Assembly: GCF_002760665.1 (NCBI RefSeq)
Contig: NZ_PDOB01000006.1
Span: forward strand, 1 to 64,000
DNA length: 64,000 bases
Direction: 5' to 3'
DNA from: Massilia psychrophila
Lineage (GTDB): Bacteria > Pseudomonadota > Gammaproteobacteria > Burkholderiales > Burkholderiaceae_D
Under the pieces are notes generated by a model. It did not search any database. It was not told the origin of the DNA and saw only the letters and a program-made list of their open reading frames with translations. Positions 54,977 to 62,839 of this stretch are shown here, piece by piece (within the stretch, counting starts at the first letter, position 1; every line of letters starts with the position of its first letter). Both the position numbers and the translations under genes were made by a program.

Positions 54977-55605
54977 TTACGGTGCGCCAAGAATGAATCC
55001 GAGTGCGTTGGAACCGGACGCTGTCAACATCCAGCCAAGTGCGCCGCAGTTGACGACGACGGTCAACCAGAACGCCCTGCGAAAAGATCGCTTCTTCGAT
55101 TTATGGCGCACTATTTGTTGGCTACCAGCGCACCCGGCCAGCCGCCAATCAGCGCAAGCACATGCAAGGTGCTTTCTTTCGTCCGCCACTGATTTTTCCG
55201 CGATGCAGATTGATCGACCGCGTAGGCGATGAACGTCGTTACGCTGGCGCCGAGGTAGACGCCAAAGACCAGCAGCGGTAATGCGCCAGTAAACACGAGA
55301 AGAGCAATCAAGCCGGAAAACCCGGCTGCCGCGGCCAGCGAACGCGCTACTGCAGGACGGGCTTGACGTGGCGCTCGATCACGAACAAACGCCACATTGT
55401 CGGCGCGTGGTTGCCCTTTTTGATTGATGGTCAAGTCATAGGTAACGATGTCGTTGCCTGCAGGGCGAATTTCCTGAACGGCAAACGACTTTATATACAC
55501 AAAGACTGCCGGCCCGCCACCGTTTGGGGCGATGAAGCCGAATCCTTGATCGTCCTTCCAGGAAGTTATTTTTCCCTGGTGTCGGGGCATTTTTTGGATT
55601 CTCAT
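54977..55605 (-). pseudogene. Cold-shock domain-DUF1294 membrane protein, frameshifted
   Basis: The minus strand first encodes a cold-shock domain (MPRHQGKITSWKDDQGFGFI, ATG 55590 or 55605), then a hydrophobic DUF1294 region (LIALLVFTGALPLLVFGVYL, STLHVLALIGGWPGALVA), and stops early at TAG 55111-55113. The normal continuation QQIVRHKSKKRSFRRAFWLT is found intact in the next frame, ending at 54977. One base appears missing near 55120-55122. The intact protein would be about 209 residues. Either a real inactivating deletion, a sequencing error, or a truncated but working protein. Confidence 0.75.
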
Positions 55606-55634
55606 CTTGCTTTTTAGCTTTCAAAAACGGTAGT

Positions 55635-55718
55635 CCATCGAAATTTTCTCACCATAACTACTTGTTCGATGGGTTGTAGCTTTACGCCTTACCCCGCGGC
55701 TACGTTTCTGCCATCGAA
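55635..55718. repeat. Three CCATCGAA elements
   Basis: CCATCGAA at 55635-55642, its inverse TTCGATGG at 55665-55672, and CCATCGAA again at 55711-55718. They lie just upstream of the cold-shock gene (minus) and 57 bp before the sulP -35 box (plus), so a shared regulator is conceivable. Confidence 0.5.
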
Positions 55719-55774
55719 ATGGAACTCGATCGCAAGGTCTGTAAATCGTTAAAAGTTACCCGCACGATACATTT

Positions 55775-55803
55775 TTGCGCGGTATTTTTATGTCTAATAT
55801 AAT
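55775..55803 (+). promoter_or_regulatory. Sigma-70 promoter of the sulP-carbonic anhydrase operon
   Basis: TTGCGC (55775-55780), 17-bp spacer, TATAAT (55798-55803). Expected start near 55810 gives a leader of about 120 bases. The rest of the 326-bp intergenic region holds the CCATCGAA elements and a leader hairpin. Confidence 0.7.
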
Positions 55804-55896
55804 TAGAGGAAGATGTTTTAAAGAAATTATTTTGCGCATTGCCACGTCTTTTGCATCACCGATCCGGTTTTGCCGCTTTCCGATATTTGACATGGC

Positions 55897-55916
55897 GCGC
55901 AACGTGCGCTTTTTTT
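55897..55916 (+). terminator. Terminator-like hairpin in the sulP leader
   Basis: GCGCA-ACG-TGCGC followed by seven T residues, 16 bp before the sulP ATG and downstream of the predicted promoter. The 5-bp stem is short. It could act as an attenuator or simply be part of the initiation region. Confidence 0.4.
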
Positions 55917-55931
55917 CTCACCTTCACGAAT

Positions 55932-57452
55932 ATGAATATGAATATTAAACAATACTTTTCCTATGATTTACCGGCCTCGGTCGTGGTTTTCCTGGTCGCC
56001 CTTCCACTGTGTCTCGGTATTGCGCTGGCCAGCGGAGCGCCGATGTTTTCTGGGGTCATTGCCGGCATTATCGGCGGCATTGTCGCCGGATTCTTGAGCG
56101 GCTCGAACGTGAGTGTAAGCGGGCCTGCTGCAGGCTTGACGACAATTATCCTGGCTTCCATCACGGAATTGGGATCGTATCCAGCTTTTTTATTATGCGT
56201 CGTACTGGCAGGGGTGATTCAAATCATTCTCGGCTATGCCAGGGCAGGTGTCATCGGTCATTTCGTTCCCGTCTCGGTCATCAAGGGCATGTTGGGTTCC
56301 ATCGGTATTATCTTAATTTTAAAACAAATTCCTCATGCCCTCGGTCACGACGCGAATTTCGAGGGCGATCAAAGTTTCATGCAACTCGACGGCACAAATA
56401 CCTTTTCCGCGCTGGTGCAAGCCTTCAGTTTCGTCACGCCGGGCGCCGTCGTGCTTGCTCTTGTTTCCATCGGCGTCTTGCTGGTATGGGAAAGCGATGG
56501 CTTGCGCGACAAGAAACTGACGAAATATGTGCCAGGACCGCTGCTGGTGGTTTTGCTCGGCATCGCACTTAATTATATTTTCCTGCAATATATTCCTTAC
56601 TTTGCCATCAGTGAAAGCGAACACCTGGTGTCAATGCCAGTTCTCGCCAGCCTGGCGGACTTCCCCACCCTGTTTACGCTGCCCGATTTCAGTCAATGGG
56701 CAGATCAGCGCATTCTGATGGTAGCGGCAACGCTGGCCGTCGTCGCCAGCCTGGAAACATTGCTCAGCATTGAAGCGTCCGACAAGCTCGACCAAGCACG
56801 CAGAATCACGCCGCTCAACCGCGAATTGAAGGCGCAAGGCATGGCCAATATCGTTTCCGGCATGATCGGCGGCCTGCCTGTCACTTCCGTCATCGTCCGG
56901 AGTTCGGCCAATATCAATGCCGGTGCCAGGACCAAAGCATCATCGATCACGCATGGCGTCATCCTGCTGCTGGCCGTATTGGCAATCCCGACAATCCTCA
57001 AATTGATTCCCTTGTCGAGCCTGGCGGCGATTTTACTTATGGTCGGCTTCAAGCTGACGAAACCGGCACTGTACCAATCGATGTGGAAAAAGGGCCCGAG
57101 CCAGTTTCTGCCTTTTATCGCCACCATTGCCGCAGTGCTGTTGACCGACTTGCTCGAAGGTGTCTTGATCGGCCTGGTCGTGTCGGTTTTCTTCATTTTG
57201 AAAAGTAATTTCAGGGAAGCGATTTTGTTGGTGAGCGAAGGCAAGAACTATCTGATCCAGATGACCAAAGATGTCTCTTTTCTCAACAAAGCCGCCTTGC
57301 GCGAAACGCTCATCAAGATTCCTGCCAATGCGTCTCTGTTGATCGATGCCTCGAGTGCCCGTTTCATTGACCATGATATTCGCGAAACCATCAAGGATTT
57401 CATGGAAGAAGCCAAGGCGAGAAACATCACTGTCGATTTAAAGAATTTTTAA
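55932..57452 (+). CDS. SulP-family anion transporter, probable bicarbonate importer
   Basis: A 506-residue SLC26/SulP protein: YDLPASVVVFLVALPLCLGIALASG at the start, about 10-14 helices (ISGVIAGIIGGIVAGFLSGS-like region near 60), GLPVTSVIVRSSANINAGARTK, and a short C-terminal STAS-like domain (LLIDASSARFIDHDIRETI). Coupling to a carbonic anhydrase 23 bp downstream suggests bicarbonate as substrate, as in other SulP-CA pairs. ATG 55932 or 55938. Base composition is AT-richer than neighbours, hinting at acquisition. Confidence 0.88.
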   Translation: MNMNIKQYFSYDLPASVVVFLVALPLCLGIALASGAPMFSGVIAGIIGGIVAGFLSGSNVSVSGPAAGLTTIILASITELGSYPAFLLCVVLAGVIQIILGYARAGVIGHFVPVSVIKGMLGSIGIILILKQIPHALGHDANFEGDQSFMQLDGTNTFSALVQAFSFVTPGAVVLALVSIGVLLVWESDGLRDKKLTKYVPGPLLVVLLGIALNYIFLQYIPYFAISESEHLVSMPVLASLADFPTLFTLPDFSQWADQRILMVAATLAVVASLETLLSIEASDKLDQARRITPLNRELKAQGMANIVSGMIGGLPVTSVIVRSSANINAGARTKASSITHGVILLLAVLAIPTILKLIPLSSLAAILLMVGFKLTKPALYQSMWKKGPSQFLPFIATIAAVLLTDLLEGVLIGLVVSVFFILKSNFREAILLVSEGKNYLIQMTKDVSFLNKAALRETLIKIPANASLLIDASSARFIDHDIRETIKDFMEEAKARNITVDLKNF

Positions 57453-57475
57453 CGTTATCAAAGAGATTAGCCATC

Positions 57476-58126
57476 ATGATTGAATCATATCAAAAGTTAC
57501 TTTTGCAAAACAAAGCCTGGGTCAAGCAAAAAAACCTCGACGACCAGGATTTTTTTAGCGATCTGTCGAAAATTCAAAAGCCGGATTTTTTCTGGATTGG
57601 CTGTTCCGACAGCCGCGTTCCAGCCAATGAAATCACGGGCACCGATCCCGGTGAAATTTTCGTTCACCGCAATATCGCCAACATGGTCGTGCATACCGAC
57701 ATGAACATGCTCAGCGCTCTCGACTATGCAATCAATGTGCTTGAAGTCAAGCATGTCATCGTTTGCGGCCATTATGGTTGCGGTGGCGTACGTGCGGCAT
57801 TATCTAAAAAACAATACGGCTTGATTGACAACTGGATTCGCCATATCAAGGATGTGCACCATACCCACCATGACGAAATCGAAGCGATCGACAATCCCCA
57901 TGAGAAGGAAAAGCGCTTCATTGAACTCAATGTAGTCGAGCAAGTGAATGCCTTGAGCAAGACGTCGATCATTCAAAATGCGTGGCGTCAGCGGCAGTCG
58001 CCCTTTATTCATGGTTGGGTGTACGATTTGGAAACAGGCTACATCAAGGATTTGCAGATTTCTCTGAACGACAGTTCAAGCATCCCGGCCGTCTACCAAT
58101 TTGATGCGCATTCGCCGCAGGCTTGA
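57476..58126 (+). CDS. Beta-class carbonic anhydrase
   Basis: A 216-residue zinc enzyme interconverting CO2 and bicarbonate. Zinc ligands are in WIGCSDSRVPANE and VCGHYGCGGVRAAL (Cys, Asp-Arg dyad, His, Cys). FVHRNIANMV is also typical. It shares the AT-leaning codon use of the SulP gene and is surely co-transcribed with it. A strong terminator follows. Confidence 0.95.
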   Translation: MIESYQKLLLQNKAWVKQKNLDDQDFFSDLSKIQKPDFFWIGCSDSRVPANEITGTDPGEIFVHRNIANMVVHTDMNMLSALDYAINVLEVKHVIVCGHYGCGGVRAALSKKQYGLIDNWIRHIKDVHHTHHDEIEAIDNPHEKEKRFIELNVVEQVNALSKTSIIQNAWRQRQSPFIHGWVYDLETGYIKDLQISLNDSSSIPAVYQFDAHSPQA

Positions 58127-58147
58127 CGCGCTGCGCGCCCTGCAATC

Positions 58148-58185
58148 AAAAACAGCTGCTGGCAACCATGCCGGCAGCTGTTTTT
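58148..58185 (+). terminator. Rho-independent terminator after the carbonic anhydrase gene
   Basis: A 17-bp stem AAAAACAGCTGCTGGCA / TGCCGGCAGCTGTTTTT (one G-T pair) with loop ACCA. Its A and T tails allow action in both directions. Confidence 0.92.
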
Positions 58186-58301
58186 CATGAGCATGTGTAA
58201 CAAGATAAGATTTTAAACATCAAGTGCTGCGCCCAGATCGCCAATCGGCTCGCCGCCTTGGCGAGGAGTCGGTTTTGTTCGCGGCAGAACCGACATGACT
58301 T

Positions 58302-59216
58302 CTACCGCGTCGCCCGTGTCCAGTACCCCGGCTGTGCATACGTCGCCTTGAGCGCATCGATGAAAAACCGCACCTTGGCCGGCAGGTGGCGCTGCTGCAT
58401 GTAGACGGCGACGATGTCGTAGTCGGGCAGCGCATATTCGTCGAGCACCGTGATCAGTTCGCCCGCCTGCAACTGCGCCTGGATTTCCCATGTCGAGCGC
58501 CACGCCAGGCCGATGCCTTCGCTGGCCCAGCGGTGCAGCAGTTCGCCGTCGTTGCAGTCGAGGTTGCCCGCGACCTTGACCGTGACCGGCTTGCCCTCCT
58601 TCTGAAAGTACCAGCCGCGCTGCTGGCCGCCCTGCAAATTGAAGGCCAGGCAGTTGTGCTGGGCCAGGTCGTCGAGCGTGCGCGGAATGGCGTGGCGTTC
58701 GAAATACCCTGGCGTGCCGCACACCACGCGGCGGTTGGTCGCCAGCTTCACAGCAACAAAATTAGAATCGAGTACGCCGCCGATCCGGATTCCCACGTCA
58801 TACCCCTGGCGCACCAGGTCGACGACATGGTCGGTCAGGTTGAACGAGACCTGCACCTTCGGGTGCGCCGTCACGAAGTCTGGTGCGTGCGGCGCCACGT
58901 GCAATCGTCCGAACGCCGCCGGCGCCGACACGATCAGGTGCCCGCTCGCCCTGTGCCGGCCATCGGAGACGATCGTCTCGGCGAAATCGACGTCGCCGAG
59001 CAGCTTGCGGCAGTGTTCGAGGAACACCATCCCCTGTTCGGTCAGCGTCAGGTGGCGCGTCGTGCGGTGCATCAGTTTGACACCGAGGCGCTTTTCGAGC
59101 GCGTCGATGCGCCGTCCCAGCATCACCGGCGTGATGTTCTGTTCCAGTGCCGCACGCGCCAGGCTGCCTTTGTCGACGACGTCGACGAACGCCGCCATCT
59201 GCTTCAGTTTATCCAT
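58302..59216 (-). CDS. LysR-family transcriptional regulator
   Basis: A 304-residue LysR protein with an N-terminal winged helix ([36 protein letters not shown]) and a substrate-binding domain from about residue 90. It is divergent from gcl across 143 bp, the normal place for an operon-specific LysR activator, so control of the glyoxylate genes is likely. The effector is not deducible, but glyoxylate or a related acid is an obvious candidate. Confidence 0.9.
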   Translation of the reverse strand: MDKLKQMAAFVDVVDKGSLARAALEQNITPVMLGRRIDALEKRLGVKLMHRTTRHLTLTEQGMVFLEHCRKLLGDVDFAETIVSDGRHRASGHLIVSAPAAFGRLHVAPHAPDFVTAHPKVQVSFNLTDHVVDLVRQGYDVGIRIGGVLDSNFVAVKLATNRRVVCGTPGYFERHAIPRTLDDLAQHNCLAFNLQGGQQRGWYFQKEGKPVTVKVAGNLDCNDGELLHRWASEGIGLAWRSTWEIQAQLQAGELITVLDEYALPDYDIVAVYMQQRHLPAKVRFFIDALKATYAQPGYWTRATR

Positions 59217-59241
59217 ATTTTGTCCATGACGCGATTATTCC

Positions 59242-59254
59242 ATACTTAATGTAT
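59242..59254. promoter_or_regulatory. Candidate LysR binding site in the lysR-gcl intergenic region
   Basis: ATAC-TTAAT-GTAT is a short inverted repeat of LysR style, 25 bp from the lysR start and about 105 bp from gcl. Only the dyad is seen directly. Confidence 0.4.
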
Positions 59255-59359
59255 CGAACAAGGCGATATTTTGTCGTCTTATCACGGCCCCCTCAAACCA
59301 TTAGCATGAAGGTCTTGGCTAGTTCGCTATTTTTTAGATATTTAATCCTGGAGGATGAC

Positions 59360-61108
59360 ATGGCAAAGATGACCGCGGCAGAAGCAGCAGTGTATGTAAT
59401 GGAAAAAGAGGGGGTGGAAGTGGCGTTCGGCGTACCGGGCGCTGCCATCAACCCATTGTATGCCGCGCTGCGCAAGCGCGACAGCATCCGCCATATCCTG
59501 GCGCGCCACGTCGAAGGCGCTTCGCACATGGCCGAAGGCTACACCCGCGCCAAGGCCGGCAACCTCGGCGTATGCATCGGCACCTCCGGCCCGGCCGGCA
59601 CCGACATGATCACCGGGCTGTATTCGGCCCAGGCTGATTCGATACCTATCCTTTGCATTACCGGCCAGGCGCCGCGCGCCCGCATCTACAAGGAAGACTT
59701 CCAGGCGGTCGACATCGAGTCGATCGCCAAGCCCGTCACCAAGTGGGCCGTCACGGTGCGCGAACCGGCGCTGGTGCCGCGGGTATTCCAGCAAGCCTTC
59801 CACCTGATGCGCTCGGGCCGTCCGGGCCCGGTGCTGATCGATTTGCCGTTCGACGTCCAGATGGCGATGATCGAATTCGACCCCGATACCTACGAGCCGA
59901 TGTCCTTGTACAAGCCGACGGCGTCGCGCGCCCAGATCGAGAAAGCGCTCGGCATGCTCAACGACGCCGCGCGTCCCCTGATCACCGCCGGCGGCGGCAT
60001 TATCAACGCCGACGCCTCCGACCTGCTGGTCGAATTTGCCGAAATTACCGGCGTTCCCGTCATTCCGACCCTGATGGGCTGGGGCTCGATTCCGGACGAC
60101 CATCCGCAGATGGCCGGCATGGCCGGCCTGCAGACCAGCCACCGCTACGGCAACGCCACGGTGCTGGCGTCGGACTTCATGATCGGTATCGGCAACCGTT
60201 GGGCCAACCGCCACACCGGCTCGATCGAGGTGTTCACCAAGGACCGCAAGTTCGTCCACATCGACATCGAGCCGACCCAGATCGGCCGCGTGTTCGGTCC
60301 CGACTACGGCATCGTCTCGGACGCCAAGGCGGCTTTGCTGCTGTTGGTGGAAGTGGCGAAAGAGTGGAAGGCGGCCGGGAAACTGGCCGACCGCAGCGCC
60401 TGGCTGGCCGAGTGCCAGGAACGCAAGCGCACCATGCTGCGTAAAAGCGACTACCAGAACATTCCAGTCCAGCCGATCCGCGTCTACCAGGAGATGAATA
60501 CATTCTTCGGCCCCGACGTGCGTTACGTCGCCAGCATTGGCCTGTCGCAGATCGCCGCGGCCCAGTTCCTGCAAGTGCAAAAGCCGCGCCACTGGATCAA
60601 CTGCGGCCAGGCCGGCCCGCTCGGCTGGACCATTTCGGCGGCCCTCGGCGTGCGCTGCTCCGACCCGACCGGTGACATCGTCGCCATTTCGGGTGACTAC
60701 GACTTTCAGTTCATGATCGAGGAACTGGCCGTCGGCGCCCAGTTCAAGCTGCCGTACATCCACGTGCTGGTGAATAACTCCTACCTCGGCCTGATCCGCC
60801 AATCGCAGCGCGGTTTCGAGATGGACTACTGCGTGCAGCTGGCGTTCGACAACATCAACGAGCATACCCCCGAACTCGAGGGCAGGGGTGTCGATCACGT
60901 CGCCGTGGTGGAAGGGCTGGGCTGCAAGGCGATCCGGGTGTTCGATCCGGCCCAGATCATCCCGGCGTTCGAGAAAGCGCGCCTGTTGATGGCGCAGTAT
61001 CAGGTGCCGGTGGTGGTCGAAATCATCCTCGAGCGCGTCACCAATATCGCGATGGGAACCGACATCGACGCCATCAATGAATTCAATGACGTCCTCGACG
61101 TCGGCTGA
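59360..61108 (+). CDS. gcl: Glyoxylate carboligase (tartronate-semialdehyde synthase)
   Basis: A 582-residue ThDP enzyme joining two glyoxylates to tartronate semialdehyde and CO2. It tracks E. coli Gcl closely ([72 protein letters not shown]). The residue that is Glu in most ThDP enzymes is Val in HVEG, a Gcl hallmark that separates it from oxalyl-CoA decarboxylase. ATG 59360 has CTGGAGG eight bases upstream. First gene of gcl-hyi-glxR-glycerate kinase. Confidence 0.96.
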   Translation: MAKMTAAEAAVYVMEKEGVEVAFGVPGAAINPLYAALRKRDSIRHILARHVEGASHMAEGYTRAKAGNLGVCIGTSGPAGTDMITGLYSAQADSIPILCITGQAPRARIYKEDFQAVDIESIAKPVTKWAVTVREPALVPRVFQQAFHLMRSGRPGPVLIDLPFDVQMAMIEFDPDTYEPMSLYKPTASRAQIEKALGMLNDAARPLITAGGGIINADASDLLVEFAEITGVPVIPTLMGWGSIPDDHPQMAGMAGLQTSHRYGNATVLASDFMIGIGNRWANRHTGSIEVFTKDRKFVHIDIEPTQIGRVFGPDYGIVSDAKAALLLLVEVAKEWKAAGKLADRSAWLAECQERKRTMLRKSDYQNIPVQPIRVYQEMNTFFGPDVRYVASIGLSQIAAAQFLQVQKPRHWINCGQAGPLGWTISAALGVRCSDPTGDIVAISGDYDFQFMIEELAVGAQFKLPYIHVLVNNSYLGLIRQSQRGFEMDYCVQLAFDNINEHTPELEGRGVDHVAVVEGLGCKAIRVFDPAQIIPAFEKARLLMAQYQVPVVVEIILERVTNIAMGTDIDAINEFNDVLDVG

Positions 61109-61120
61109 CAGGAGTCCGCC

Positions 61121-61900
61121 ATGACGAAATTAGCCGCCAACCTGACGATGCTGTTTACCGAAGTCGATTTTCTGGAGCGCTTCGGCGAGGCCGCACGCGC
61201 CGGCTTCAAGGGCGTCGAGTTCCTGTTCCCGTATGCCTTCGAAGCGGAGCGGATCGCCGAACAGCTGGCCGCCTGCAAGCTTGAACTGGTGCTGCACAAT
61301 TTGCCGGCCGGTAACTGGGAAGCGGGCGAACGGGGCATCGCCTGCCACCCCGACCGCAAGGCCGAGTTCGAGGACGGCGTCGGGCGCGCCATCACCTATG
61401 CCCGTGCGCTCGGCGTAAAGCAGCTGAACTGCCTGGTCGGCATTAAGCCGAACAACGTCACCGACGCCGCCGCGTATGGTGCGGTGGTCGACAATTTGAA
61501 ATTTGCCGCTAGCGCGTTGCAAGCTGAAAACATCCGCCTGCTGATCGAGCCCATCAACACGTTCGACATTCCCGGCTTCTATTTGTCGGGCACCGAGCAG
61601 GCGCTCAACATCATCCGCGAGACGGGTTCCGACAACATCCGCGTCCAGTACGACATCTATCACATGCAGCGCATGGAAGGTGAGCTGGCGGCCACCATCA
61701 AAGCCAACCTGCCGATGATCGGCCACATTCAGCTGGCCGACAATCCGGGCCGGTTCGAGCCGGGCACGGGCGAGATCAACTACCGCTTTCTGCTGGGGAT
61801 GTTGGACGAGATCGGCTACAGCGGCTGGATCGGCTGCGAATACAAGCCAAAGGCGGGCACCATCGCCGGCCTCAAGTGGCTGGCGGAGCACGGCCTGTAA
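61121..61900 (+). CDS. hyi: Hydroxypyruvate isomerase
   Basis: A 259-residue TIM-barrel isomerase interconverting hydroxypyruvate and tartronate semialdehyde. Metal-binding Glu in LLIEPINTFDIPGF, His in VQYDIYHMQ and IGHIQLADNPGR, and Glu in WIGCEYKPKAGT are intact. CAGGAG precedes ATG 61121; 12 bp after gcl. The gcl-hyi order matches E. coli and many betaproteobacteria. Confidence 0.94.
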   Translation: MTKLAANLTMLFTEVDFLERFGEAARAGFKGVEFLFPYAFEAERIAEQLAACKLELVLHNLPAGNWEAGERGIACHPDRKAEFEDGVGRAITYARALGVKQLNCLVGIKPNNVTDAAAYGAVVDNLKFAASALQAENIRLLIEPINTFDIPGFYLSGTEQALNIIRETGSDNIRVQYDIYHMQRMEGELAATIKANLPMIGHIQLADNPGRFEPGTGEINYRFLLGMLDEIGYSGWIGCEYKPKAGTIAGLKWLAEHGL

Positions 61901-61946
61901 GGCCAGGCTGCGAACCTAAAAATCGATTCGAACAACGGAGACACAC

Positions 61947-62834
61947 ATGACTAAAGTAGGATTTATCGGCCTGGGCATCATGGGCGCGCCAATGGCAGCC
62001 AACCTGCAGGCGGGTGGCTGCAAGCTGTACCTGCACGACCAGAAAAATCCGCCAAGCTCGCTGATCGAAGGCGGCGCCACGGTCTGCACGTCGGGCGCGG
62101 AAGTGGCCAAGCGCGCCGACATCATCATCATCATGGTGCCGGACACGCCGCACGTGGCGGCGGTGCTGTTCGACGCCGACGGCGTTGCCGCAGGTCTTTC
62201 AAACGGCAAGATCGTCATCGACATGAGCTCGATCTCGCCGATAGAAACCAAGCTCTTCGCCAAGAAGATCAACAAGCTCGGTTGCGAATACCTCGATGCG
62301 CCGGTGTCGGGCGGCGAAGTGGGTGCGCGCGCCGCTTCGCTGACGATCATGGTGGGCGGCTCGGAAGAGGCGTTCACGACCGCCAAGCCGCTGTTCGACC
62401 TGATGGGCAAGAACATTACCCTGGTCGGGGGCAACGGCGACGGCCAGACCACCAAGGTGGCCAACCAGATCATCGTCGCGCTCAACATCCAGGCGGTGTC
62501 GGAAGCGCTACTGTTCGCCTCGAAAGCGGGCGCTGATCCGGCCAAGGTGCGCCAGGCGCTGATGGGCGGTTTCGCCGCCTCGCGCATTCTTGAAGTGCAC
62601 GGCGAGCGGATGATCAAGCGCACCTTTGCGCCGGGCTTTCGGATCGAATTGCACCAGAAGGACCTGAACCTGGCGCTGGCCGGCGCCAAGGCGCTCGGCG
62701 TGTCGCTGCCGAACACCGCCACCGTCCAGGAACTGATGAATTCCTGCGCCGCCCACGGCGGCAGTGCCCTCGATCACTCGGCGCTGTGCCAGGCCATCGA
62801 GCGCATGTCGAACCATGAAATAGCGAAGGCGTAG
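61947..62834 (+). CDS. glxR: 2-hydroxy-3-oxopropionate (tartronate semialdehyde) reductase
   Basis: A 295-residue beta-hydroxyacid dehydrogenase making D-glycerate. N-terminal Rossmann motif VGFIGLGIMGAPMAANL, substrate motif LDAPVSGGEVGARAASL and the catalytic Lys in GQTTKVANQIIVALN are present. A good CGGAGAC site precedes ATG 61947. Third gene of the operon. Confidence 0.95.
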   Translation: MTKVGFIGLGIMGAPMAANLQAGGCKLYLHDQKNPPSSLIEGGATVCTSGAEVAKRADIIIIMVPDTPHVAAVLFDADGVAAGLSNGKIVIDMSSISPIETKLFAKKINKLGCEYLDAPVSGGEVGARAASLTIMVGGSEEAFTTAKPLFDLMGKNITLVGGNGDGQTTKVANQIIVALNIQAVSEALLFASKAGADPAKVRQALMGGFAASRILEVHGERMIKRTFAPGFRIELHQKDLNLALAGAKALGVSLPNTATVQELMNSCAAHGGSALDHSALCQAIERMSNHEIAKA

Positions 62835-62839
62835 CGTTC

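Noticed and set aside
58213-58722. Minus-strand frame of 169 codons overlapping lysR
   Set aside because: Out-of-frame shadow of the LysR substrate-binding domain.
59342-60898. Minus-strand frame of about 518 codons over gcl
   Set aside because: Antisense shadow; gcl matches its family over the whole length on the plus strand.
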